Assembly: GCF_032452875.1 (NCBI RefSeq)
Contig: NC_083878.1
Coordinates: forward strand, 39,199,878 to 39,263,877
DNA: 64,000 bases
Source of the DNA: Bos javanicus
Lineage: Eukaryota; Chordata; Mammalia; Artiodactyla; Bovidae
Direction of reading: 5' to 3'
Part shown: positions 55,736 to 64,000 of the stretch, piece by piece
How positions within the stretch are numbered: the first letter of the stretch is position 1
Layout: each line of letters starts with the position of its first letter
Translations under genes and position numbers: made by a program
The notes under the pieces: model-generated
Database searches by the model: none
What the model was told of the DNA's origin: nothing
Seen by the model: the letters and a program-made list of their open reading frames with translations, nothing else

Positions 55736-58320
55736 GTGATGTGGAGAATTTATATGGCAATGGGTGAATTTAATTCAGATGACCATTATATCTACTACTA
55801 TGGGCAAAAAGCCCATAGGAAAAATGGAGTAGGCCTCATAATCAACAAAAGAGTCAGAAATGCAGTATTTGGGTGCAACCTAAAAAATGATGGAATGATA
55901 TCGGTTTGTTTCCAAGGCTCCACTCCACATCACAGTAACTGAAGTCTATGCCCCTACCACTGATGCTGAAGAAGCTAAACTTGGTCAGTTCTATGAAGAC
56001 CTAGAAGACTTCCCAGAACTAACACCAAAAATAGATGTTCTATTCACCACTGGGGATTGGAATGCAAAAGCAGGAAGCCAAGAGATACCTGGAGTAACTG
56101 GCAAGTTTGGCCTTCAAGAACAAAAAGCAGCAGAGTAAGGGCTAACTGAATTCTGCCAAGAGAATGCACTGGTCATAGCAAACCCCATTTTCAACAATGC
56201 AAGGGACAACTTTACACATGGACATCACCAAATGGTCAATACCGAAATCGAATTGATTACATTTTTTGTAGCCATAGATGGAGAAACTTCTATGGTCAGC
56301 AAAAACAAGACATGTTGCTGACTGTGGCTCAGATCATCAGCTTCTCATAGAAAAATTCATGCTTAAACTAAAGAGACAAGGAAAACCACCAGGCCAGCCA
56401 GGTATGACTTAAATCAAATCTGCTATGAAAATGCAGTGGAGGTGATGAACAGACTCAGGGAATTAGGTCTAGTAAACAGCGTGCTGAAGAACTATGGATG
56501 GAGGTCCATAATATTGTGCAGGAGCCAGTGAACAAAACAACCTCAAATAAAAAGAAAAGCAAGAAGGCAAAGTGGTTCTCTGAGGAGGCTTTACAAATAG
56601 TTGAAGAAAGAAGAGAAGTGAAAAGCAAAGGAGAAAGGGAAAGGTATTACCCAACTAAACAGAGTTCCAAAGAATAGTAAGGAGAGACAAGAAGGCCTTC
56701 TTCAAGGAACACTGCATAAAAATAGAGGAAAACAACAGAAGGGGAAAGACTAGCAATCTCTTCAGGAAAATTGGAAATATCAAAGAACATTTTGCCCAAA
56801 GATGGGCACAATAAAGGACAGAAACAGCAGAGATCTAGTAGGTGCTGAAGAGATCAAGAGGAGATGGAAAGAATACACGGAAGAACTATACCAAAAAGAT
56901 CTTAATGAATTGGATAACATGATGATGTGGTCAGTCACTCAGAGCCAGACATTCTGGAGTGTGAAATCAAGTGGGCCTTAGGAAGCACTGCTGTTAATAA
57001 AGCTAGTGAATGTGATAGAATTCTAGTTAGAGCTATTCAAAATCCTAAAGGATGATGCTATCAATGTGTTGCACTGAATATGTCAGCAAATCTGGAAGAC
57101 CCAGCAGTGGCCACAGGACTGGAAAAGTCAATCCTCATCCAAATTCCCAAGAAAAGTAGTACTAAGAATGTTCTAACCATTGGACAATTGCACTTATCTC
57201 CCATGCTAGAAAGGTTGTGCTTAAATTTTGCATGCTAGGCTCCAGCATTATGTGAACCAAGAACTTCCAGATGTCCAAGCTGGGTATAGAAAAGGTAGAG
57301 GAACCAGAGATCAAATTGCCAACATTTGCTGGATCATAGAGAAAGGAAGGGAATTTCAGGGGGGGGGGGGTGGGAAACTATCTCCGTTTCATCAACTATG
57401 CTAAAGTGTTTGACTGTGTGAATCATAACAAACTGTGGAAAGTTCTTAAAGAAATGGGAATATCAGGCCATCTTACCTGTCTCCTGAGAAACCTGTATGC
57501 ATGTCAAGAAGCAAGAGTTAGAACCCTGTATGGGAAAACTGATTGGTTCAGGATTGAGAAAGGAGTATGACAGGACTGCCTGCTGTCACCCTGTTTATTT
57601 AAACTATATGCCGAGCACATTATGAGAAATGACAGGCTGGGTGAGTTATAAGCTCAAATCAAAATAGTCAGGAGAAACATCAACAACCTCAGATATGCAG
57701 ATGATACCACTCTAATGGCAACAGAGAAGAGGAACTAAAGAGCCTCTTGATGAGAGTGAAGGAGGAGAGTGAAAGAGCCGGCTTAAAACTAAATATTATA
57801 AAAACTAAGATCATGGCATCCAGTCCCCATTACTTCATAGCAAATAGAAGGGTAAAACGTGGAAATAGTGACATATTTCCTCTTCTTGGGGTCTAAAATC
57901 ACTGTGGATGGTGACTGCAGCTGTGAAATCAGAAGATGATTGTTTCTTGATAGGAAAGCAAGATAGTGTGTTGAAAAGCAGAGACTACTCTGCCAACAAA
58001 GGTCTGTATAGTCAATGCTATGGTCTTCCCAGTGGTCATGTATAGTTGTGAGAGCTGGACAGTAAAGAAGACAAAATGCCGAAGAATTAATGCCTTTGAA
58101 CTCTGGTGCTGAAGACTCCTGAGAGTCCTTTGGACAGCAAGGAGATCAAACCAGTCAATCTTACGGGAAATCAACCCTGAATACTCATTGGAAGGATTAA
58201 TGCTGAAGCTGAAGCTCCAGTATTTTGGTCACTAGATGCGAACAGCTGACTCATTGGAAAAGTCCCTGATGCCAGAAAAGGTTGAGGGCAGAAGGAGAAG
58301 AGGGTGTCAGAGGATAAGAT
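55736..58320 (+). pseudogene. Old BovB endonuclease/RT polyprotein remnant
   Basis: Recognisable in order: endonuclease text FNSDDHYIYY, NKRVRNAVFGCNLKNDGMIS (~55850-55910), GDWNAKAGSQE (~56053) and SDHQLL (~56330). Then come the linker (KSKGERER, ~56625), a GYRKGRGTRDQ segment (~57283), NKLWKVLKEMGI (~57430), a TGA at 57568-57570 in place of the Arg before the QDC (QGC) segment, YADDTTLM (~57700), and C-terminal pieces to ~58320. Many frameshifts and stops break it, and a 12-G run replaces the codons between EFQ and the motif A region. Both catalytic domains are traceable, but nothing is translatable at length. Confidence 0.85.
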
Positions 58321-58469
58321 GGCTGGATGGCAACACCAATGCAATGGACATGAACTTGGGCATATTTCGGGAGATGGTGAGGGATAGGGAGGCCTGGTGT
58401 GCTGCTGTCCATGGGGTTGCAAAGAGTCAGATACGACTGGGCAGCTGAACAACAGCAATGACAATAATC

Positions 58470-58664
58470 ATACAGGCTTATGTAAAAGAAAAAAAAATAC
58501 AGACTCAAGTAGGAAAAAATCATAAAACTGCAGCTACAACAAACGCTTTTTAAAAAAAATAAGGAACAGTGAAATGGACTCTAAAATAGAATTTGACCTG
58601 TTTAGGGAGATCAAGGAAGAATATTCTGAAGAAGCAACATTTGAACTGTAATCTGAAAGATGGT
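58470..58664. other. Spacer, possibly L2 on the minus strand
   Basis: gaagaagcaacatttgaact near 58630 resembles an upstream L2 segment and could continue the L2 at 55060, split by the BovB. Weak. Confidence 0.35.
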
Positions 58665-58798
58665 CAGTTTTTGTCTTATTTTAAAAAAGCTATCTTGAGG
58701 TGTAATTGATATACAAAGAACCATACAAATTTAATGTATACAATTTGATGCATTTGAACACAGGCAAACATTTATGACACCATAATCTCCATCAATGT
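58665..58798 (-). mobile_element. Old L1 3' UTR fragment
   Basis: tatcttgaggtgtaattgat, atgtatacaatttgatgcat and acaccataatctccatcaat are typical L1M 3' UTR text. It appears to continue at 60005, with the BovB inserted between. Confidence 0.7.
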
Positions 58799-60003
58799 AC
58801 TCAGTTCAGTCGCTAAGTCATGTCCAACTCTTTGTGACCCCATGAATTGCAGCACGCCAGGCCTCCCTGTCCATCATCAGCTCCTGGAGTTCACCCAAAC
58901 TCACGTCCATTGAGTCGGTGCTATCCAGCCATCTCATCCTCTGTTGTCCCCTTCTCCTCCTGTCCCAATCCCTCCCAGCATCAGGATCTTTTCCAATGAG
59001 TCAACTCTTCGCATGAGGTGGCCAAAGTATTGGAGTTTCAGCTTTAGCATCAGTCCTTCCAAAGAACACCCAGGACTGATCTCCTTCAGAATGGACCGGT
59101 TGGATCTCCTTGCAGTCCAAGGGACTCTCAAGGGTCTTCTCCAACACCACAGTTCAAAAGCATCAATTCTTTGGTGCTTAGCTTTCTTCAAAGTCCAACT
59201 TTCACATCCATACATGACCACTGGAAAAACCATAGTCTTGACTAGACGGACCTTTGTTGGCAAAGTAAGAATGCTCAAACTACTGCACAATTGCACTCAT
59301 TTTACACGCTAGTAAAGTAATGCTCAAAATTCTCCAAGCCAGGCTTCAGCAATATGTGAACCGTGAACTTCCAGATGTTCAAGCTGGTTTTAGAAAAGGC
59401 AGAGGAACCAGAGATCAACTTGCCAACATCTGCTGGATCATCGAAAAAGCAAGAGAGTTCCAGAAAAACATCTATTTTTGTTTTATTGACTATGCCATAG
59501 CCTTTGACTGTGTGGATCACAATAAACTGTGGAAAATTCTTCAAGAGATGGGCATACCAGACCACCTGACCTGCCTCTTGAGAAACCTGTATGCAGGTCA
59601 GGAATCAACAGTTAGAACTGGACATGGAAAAACAGACTGGTTCCAAATAGGAAAAGGAATACGTCAAGGCTGTATATTGTCACCCTGCATATTCAACTTC
59701 TATGCAGAGTACATCATGAGAAATGCTGGGCTGGAAGAAGCACAGGCTGGAATCAAGATTGCTGGGAGAAATATCAATAATCTCAGATATGCAGATGACA
59801 CCACCCATATGGCAGAAAGTGAAGAAGAACTAAAAAGCGTCTTGATGAAAGTGAAAGTGGAGAGTGAAAAAGTTGGCTTAAAGCTCAACATTCAGAAAAC
59901 GAAGATCATGACATCTGGTCCCATCACTTCATGGGAAATAAATGGGGAAACAGTGGAAACAGTGTCAGACTTTATTTTTGGGGGCTCTAAAATCACTGCA
60001 GCA
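58799..60003. mobile_element. BovB with internal 5' inversion (twin-priming type), nested in L1
   Basis: 58799-59267 is minus-strand BovB, from the 3' end to the TKVRLVK codons. 59268-60003 is plus-strand BovB, from the linker to the GSKITA codons. About 90 bp lying between these points in the element is missing. Order and orientation fit twin priming. L1 sequence lies on both sides. Confidence 0.92.
58934..59296 (-). pseudogene. BovB C-terminal remnant (3' segment of the inverted copy)
   Basis: The minus-strand frame has LPTKVRLVKTMVFPVVMYGC, ELWCWRRPLRVPWTARRSNR and LQYFGHLMRRVDSLEK. Its first dozen codons come from the antisense of the inverted segment. It belongs to the element whose RT core is on the other strand at 59320. 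Confidence 0.85.
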
Positions 60004-60045
60004 TATATGACTACTAATGAGAGCTACCCTCTTAACAAATTTTAA
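59320..60045 (+). pseudogene. BovB RT core, 241 codons, all RT motifs intact
   Basis: Residues ~21-33 are AGFRKGRGTRDQ, ~55-67 motif A FIDYAIAFDCVDH, ~115-122 RQGCILSP, ~157-160 the YADD box. It is the only copy here with the Arg of RQGC intact (CGT). The BovB part ends at about residue 227 and the last 14 residues are read from flanking L1 sequence. The endonuclease and the post-RT domain are absent or on the other strand, so it is not a functional protein gene. Confidence 0.9.
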
Positions 60046-60212
60046 AGTGCACAATATAGTATTGTTAACTATAGGCACTAATGTACAGGACATCTCAAGA
60101 AATTATTTGACATAAGTGAAACTTCATGCCTTTTGAATAACAATTCCTCAATCCTCCATCCTCCAGCTTTTGACCACCCTTAATATTCTCTGCTTCTATG
60201 AGTGAGTACTTT

Positions 60213-60477
60213 GCTGCTAAGTCACTTCAGTTGTGTCCGACTCTGTGCAACCCCATAGACGGCAGCCCCCTGGCTCCCCCGTTCCTGGGATTCTCCAGGC
60301 AAGAACACTGGAGTGGGTTGCCATTTCCTCCTCCAATGCATGAAAGTGAAAAATGAAAGTGAAGTCGCTCAGTTTCGTCCGACTCTAGCGACCCCATGGA
60401 CTGCAGCCCACCAGGCTCCTCCATCCATGGGATTTTCCAGGCAAGAGTACTGGAGTGGGGTGCCATTGCCTTCTCCC
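60213..60477 (-). mobile_element. Bov-A2 SINE with exact target-site duplication, inside L1
   Basis: Full minus-strand dimer. The 11-mer gtgagtacttt flanks it at 60202-60212 and 60478-60488, and L1 3' UTR text continues on both sides. Confidence 0.95.
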
Positions 60478-60672
60478 GTGAGTACTTTAGGTACCTCATA
60501 TAAGTGGAATCTAAGTGGAATCATACAGTGTTTGACTTACTGTGACTGGTATTTCATTTAGATGACCCCTCAAAGATCATCCAGATAGTTACAAAGAGAG
60601 AATTCACTTTTTTAGGCTGAATGATATCCTATTTTATGTATATATCACTTTTGTTCTTTACCCATAGACCTG

Positions 60673-60751
60673 TAAATGTACACTTAGGTTATTTCCACAT
60701 CTTGACAACCTAGGTTCCACAAATGTAACTTAGGTTATTTCCACATCTTGA
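60673..60751. repeat. 48-bp local tandem duplication in L1
   Basis: The text acttaggttatttccacatc preceded by aaatgta occurs twice (from 60673 and from 60721) with one or two differences. It occurs once in normal L1 order. Confidence 0.85.
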
Positions 60752-61805
60752 TTAGTGGTGCAGAAAACATGGGAATGTAGCCATCTTTGAGATTTTTCTT
60801 TCAATTCTTTTGGTTGTATAACCAGAAGCAGGATTGCTTGATCATACAATACAGTTTTTACCTTTTTGAGGAATCTCTCTACTGTTTGCCATAGCTGCTA
60901 TACCATTTTGCATCCCCATCAACAGTGCACAAGGGTTCCGATTTTCCATAGTCTTACCAACACTTGTTATCTAACAGGTGTGAAGTGATATGTTATTGAA
61001 GTTTTGATTTGCACTCCCTGATAATTAATGATATTGAACATCTTCATATACTCATTGGCCATTTGTATGCCTTCTTTAGAGAAATGTCAGTTCAAGTCCT
61101 TTGCCATTTTATCTGTCTACCCATTAACTTACTGCTATTGAGTTGTAGTAGTTCCTTATATATTTTTGAAATTAATCTCTTATCAAATATATGGTTTGCA
61201 AATATATTCTCACATTCCAGAGGTTGCCTTTTCATTCTGTTGATTGTTTCCTCTGCCTACCAGGACTAATTTGTGAAAAAACAGAAAATTTGAACAGATT
61301 TTTCAACAATGAGTTAGGATATTAAAGGCATGCTTACAGAAATTAAAAAAAAAAAAAACAATTTTAAAACTCATATGGAACCACAAAAGACCCTAAATAG
61401 TCAAGAGTAATTTTGAACAAGATAAACAAAGCTGAAGGCATCACACATCTTGATTTTGAGATTAAAACATTACAGTACTGGCATATAATACTGATCTAAT
61501 GATTAATGGAATGAAATAGAGAGCCCAGAAATAAACACGCATATATATACTCTATTGATCTTTGGCAAGGGTACCAAGACCAATGGTCTCTTCAACAAAA
61601 TGGTACTGGGAAAACTGGAAATCCACATACAGAAACCTGAAATTGGACCCTACCTTATACCATAACACAAAAATCAACTCAATAAGCTGTGAAACTTTTT
61701 TAAAGAAAACCTAAAAAAAATTAGTTTTTGACATCAGTCTTGGCAATAATATATTAAATATGACACTAAAAGCATAAATAGACAAATGGGACTACATCAA
61801 GGATG

Positions 61806-62144
61806 GTCAATATTAAGTTAATGAAAAGGAACTAGAAGAACTTTCTAAGTAGAGGGAACAAAGATAAATGGCAGAAGGAAGCATTGCAGACAGGAAGAAC
61901 AGAATGGGACCACTGAAGTTCTGCTTGGAGTAGTGAGGGAAGGAAGTATGGTGGGCATCTAAACTATTGTTCAAAATGGTGCCACTACCTGCATCTTAGA
62001 TTTGGGAAATATTTCTCAAGAGGATTACGTGTACTTTGATTAGGGAGGTGAAAAGTACTGAATACAATTAAAACAGTCAAACACACAGAAGGACAGCTGG
62101 CCTTTGAGAACACAGGGGATAGGAACACTGACCCACCATGAAGT
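61806..62144. other. Non-genic spacer
   Basis: Purine-rich; no element is recognised. Confidence 0.45.
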
Positions 62145-62149
62145 TAAAA

Positions 62150-62350
62150 ATCCAAGTAGAACTTATAGTTGGCCCTCCATATATGCAGTTTCTTTGTATC
62201 CAAGTTTCCTCTGCATACAAGGTTCTGTATCTGCAAATTCAGTTTGCTGCAGATCATGTAGTATTGTAGTATTTACTACTGAAAAAAAAAAAAATCCACA
62301 TATTTAAGTGGACCCATGCAGTTCAAACGCATGTTGTTCAAAAGTCTGTG
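62150..62350 (+). mobile_element. Tigger/MER-like DNA transposon fragment
   Basis: tagttggccctccatatatg, caaggttctgtatctgcaaa and gacccatgcagttcaaacgc are typical of a common mammalian mariner/Tigger-like MER element. The family is uncertain. Confidence 0.55.
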
Positions 62351-62359
62351 TATTGTAAA

Positions 62360-62741
62360 CACAGCCTCCAATTTACATTTCTTTCTTTTCACAATTCTAC
62401 ACCAATAAATACATTATAGATGTATTAGAATATTATAAGAATATTAGAATATTATAAGGGGTGAAGCTAAAAATTATCCTAGGGATTAGACTAGTACACT
62501 AATTTTTAAAATAATAACTCTATTTTCTACATTTTCCTCTACTTTCTTTACAATAATTTAAATTCTATGACACATCTTCTATAAATAGAGTGGAAAAATC
62601 TAGTGATAAATCTTGTGAACCAAATGTCACCATTTGGTTGTATGTATGTAAATATATTACCATATATGGAGAACAATTTTAAATAGGAAACACCAGGAAA
62701 CAATTTTAAAATAAGAATTTGATTCCAGGGTAAGTAAACAA
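62360..62741. other. AT-rich spacer with short tandem repeat
   Basis: About two copies of a 19-bp unit (tattagaatattataaga) at 62423-62458. No gene. Confidence 0.5.
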
Positions 62742-62845
62742 TAGCCAGTTGGCCCAATCCAGCCCTGGCCTATTTTTGTAAATAAAGTTATCTTGTAACA
62801 GTGTCACATACATTAATTTAAATACTGTCTATGGTTACTTTTGTT
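62742..62845 (-). mobile_element. hAT-like MER fragment, same family as 29885
   Basis: tatttttgtaaataaagtta and actgtctatggttacttttg are the reverse complement of the family's right half. Confidence 0.65.
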
Positions 62846-62921
62846 AGGTAGTTAGAATAGAAAAAAGGAGTCCTGGTGGCTAAAAGACAAAGAAGGAAAA
62901 AGCCCATAAAAATAGAACAAA

Positions 62922-63178
62922 GAGGGTGGGAAGATTTGGGAGAATGGCATTGAAACATGTGAAATGTCATGTATGAAACGAGATGCCAGTCCAGGTTCAG
63001 TGCACGATGCTGGATGCTTGGGGCTGGTGCGCTGGGATGGCCCAGGGGGATGGTATGGGGAGGGGGAGGGAGGAGGGTTCAGGATGGGGAGCACATGTAT
63101 ACCTGAAATTTTTTTAATTTTAAAAATAAAAAAAAATAAATAATAAAATAAATAAATAAATAAATAATTAATTAAAAA
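62922..63178 (+). mobile_element. Young L1 3' end with exact target-site duplication
   Basis: gaatggcattgaaacatgtg, cttggggctggtgcgctggg, a G-rich terminal stretch and a long A-rich tail. The 14-mer aaaaatagaacaaa flanks it at 62908-62921 and 63179-63192. Confidence 0.95.
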
Positions 63179-63195
63179 AAAAATAGAACAAATGA

Positions 63196-63640
63196 AGGTC
63201 TAAGGACTGGAGTGAGGACCTCAGGTAAAACAGTCTTCCTGGCTAGCCCAGTTTACAGAGGGAAGGGCCAGGGGGAGGAGGAAAAAAAAAAAAAAAACAT
63301 AAGAAGAGGAGCCAAAATTGAGGGGCGGGGGGTGGGGGACACTTCTTTTTTCCTTTCATGTTTTGGGTCAGCCTGCCTTTACGCCTCAAGGATGTATTTT
63401 CCTTTGCTTGCCAAATAAAGCTGAGCTGTAACATGGGGCCATCCCTTGCTTCAAATTTTTGTGGCAACTGAGGAAATTAAACAGGGCTGTAACACTGATC
63501 CATCAGTTGCTTCAACTTTTTGCTACAGCTGATAGAACCCAGGAAATTACGAACTCCCCCAACAGTCCTGGGAAAACCAGGACATTATTTGCTTTATGAC
63601 AGGCCTCTTAAAATTCCAACTAGGAATCAACTTACCGTGA
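63196..63640 (+). mobile_element. Possible ERV LTR with start of leader
   Basis: Higher GC than its surroundings, with a polyadenylation signal (aataaa at 63414-63419) in ttgccaaataaagctgagct. Next come U5-like text and caaatttttgtggcaactga, reminiscent of an LTR end and leader in which gctgtaacac-type text recurs (63426 and 63486). No coding region follows before 63750. The assignment is tentative. A G-rich stretch lies at 63322-63338. Confidence 0.4.
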
Positions 63641-63750
63641 GTCTTTTTTGCATGAAGACTATGTTTTATGCCTACTTTTAGTTGCATCCCCACAACGACC
63701 CCTAGGACTAGTGCTAATAATTAGGAGAACTACAGCAATACCTTCATATA

Positions 63751-64000
63751 AGTTCAGTTGCAAAGTCGTGTCCAACTGTTTGTGATCCCATGAAGTGCAG
63801 CATGCCAGGCCTCCCTGTCCATCACCAACTCCCAGAGTCCACCCAAACCCATGTCCATTGAGTTGAGGATGCAGTCCAACCATCTCATCCTCTGTCCTTC
63901 CCTTCTCCTCCTGCCTTCAATCTTCACCAGCATCAGAGTTTTTTCCAATGAGTCACTTCTTGGCATCAGGTGGCCGAAGTATTGGAGTTTCAGCTTCAGC
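63751..64000 (-). mobile_element. BovB 3' end, cut by the window edge
   Basis: agttcagttgcaaagtcgtg through ggccgaagtattggagtttc is a minus-strand BovB terminus. Its terminal text (agttgaggatgcagtcc) differs from the young copies. The rest lies beyond 64000. Confidence 0.93.

Larger units (their letters stand above)
55385..58463 (+). mobile_element. Old BovB, most extended toward the 5' end, interrupted
   Basis: 55385-55622 is the pre-ORF BovB region (atgggtcactgccttgtcgt, aagatggacggcccatagcg). After a 111-bp foreign insert, BovB resumes from the endonuclease start region (~55736) to a terminus of the gcagctgaacaacagcaatg type, unlike the gactgaactgaactg terminus of the young copies. Several hundred bases between the two parts are missing. 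Substitutions and indels are denser than in other copies. Confidence 0.88.
60005..61805. mobile_element. Old L1M with 5' inversion
   Basis: 60005-61263 is minus-strand: 3' UTR (ttctctgcttctatgagtga) through the ORF2 C-terminus (caacagtgcacaagggttcc, ttgcctttt ... tgttgattgtttcctctgcc). From ~61318 to 61805 the plus strand reads the preceding ORF2 part (actcatatggaaccacaaaa, agagcccagaaataaacacg, gggaaaactggaaatccaca, atgacactaaaagcataaat). The two parts are near neighbours in L1, oppositely oriented, as twin priming gives. Confidence 0.85.

Noticed and set aside
928..64000. Regularly recurring similar segments resembling a repeat-spacer array
   Set aside because: Copies are dispersed SINEs/LINEs in both orientations with irregular spacing, in a mammalian genome. 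This is not CRISPR.

Overview
The window is nuclear DNA of a horned ruminant (Pecora: cattle, buffalo, sheep or goat type). The evidence is the combination of BovB (RTE-type) LINEs, tRNA-derived Bov-tA SINEs, dimeric Bov-A2 SINEs and young ruminant L1 3' ends. These sit on older mammalian repeats: decayed L1M copies, L2, MIR, an MLT1-type LTR, MER5A and other hAT-like elements. The sequence alone does not fix the species. I see no complete protein-coding gene, no rRNA or functional tRNA gene, no CRISPR array and no bacterial or viral operon. It looks like an AT-rich, gene-poor intergenic or intronic region. Nearly all long open frames are reverse-transcriptase remnants or shadows of SINEs. The one exception worth testing is a 93-bp candidate exon at 9633-9725.

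Layout. 1-3.3 kb: AT-rich DNA with Bov-A2, an L1 3' end and a Bov-tA cluster. 3.76-6.72 kb: a decayed plus-strand L1 split by a short BovB tail (4037-4171) and a 1.9-kb minus-strand BovB (4471-6346). 7.4-15.4 kb: SINEs, the candidate exon, a 59-bp direct duplication (11782 and 12307) and an internally inverted BovB (13441-14896). 15.4-22 kb: mostly non-repetitive sequence with small L1 and L2 ends. 22.1-30.7 kb: a long decayed L1 tract interrupted by a rearranged BovB (23398-24187), the longest single-orientation BovB (24951-27442), a Bov-tA, a younger 5'-inverted L1 (28929-29818) and a hAT-like element. 31-46 kb: scattered SINEs and BovB tails, an MLT1-type LTR, a solo ERV LTR and a repeat-poor block at 38.3-41.0 kb. 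46-55 kb: a BovB (46949-47928), repeat-poor sequence, MIR, MER5A and an L1 end. 54.8-64 kb: an old BovB (55385-58463) interrupted by an inverted duplicate of nearby DNA, a 5'-inverted BovB (58799-60003) inside L1 sequence, a 5'-inverted L1M (60005-61805), a young L1 end, an LTR-like segment and a BovB running off the right edge.

These elements do not form a pathway. Their relationships are parasitic and historical. L1 or BovB machinery in trans probably mobilised the SINEs, whose 3' ends resemble BovB. Many insertions still have exact 8-14 bp target-site duplications. Four LINE copies show internal inversion of the 5' part, the twin-priming signature. I did not find a new biological system. 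The observations most worth checking are the candidate exon, the 92%-identical inverted duplication around 54.8-55.7 kb, the 59-bp direct duplication, and 32-34 bp SINE fragments that carry their own target-site duplications.
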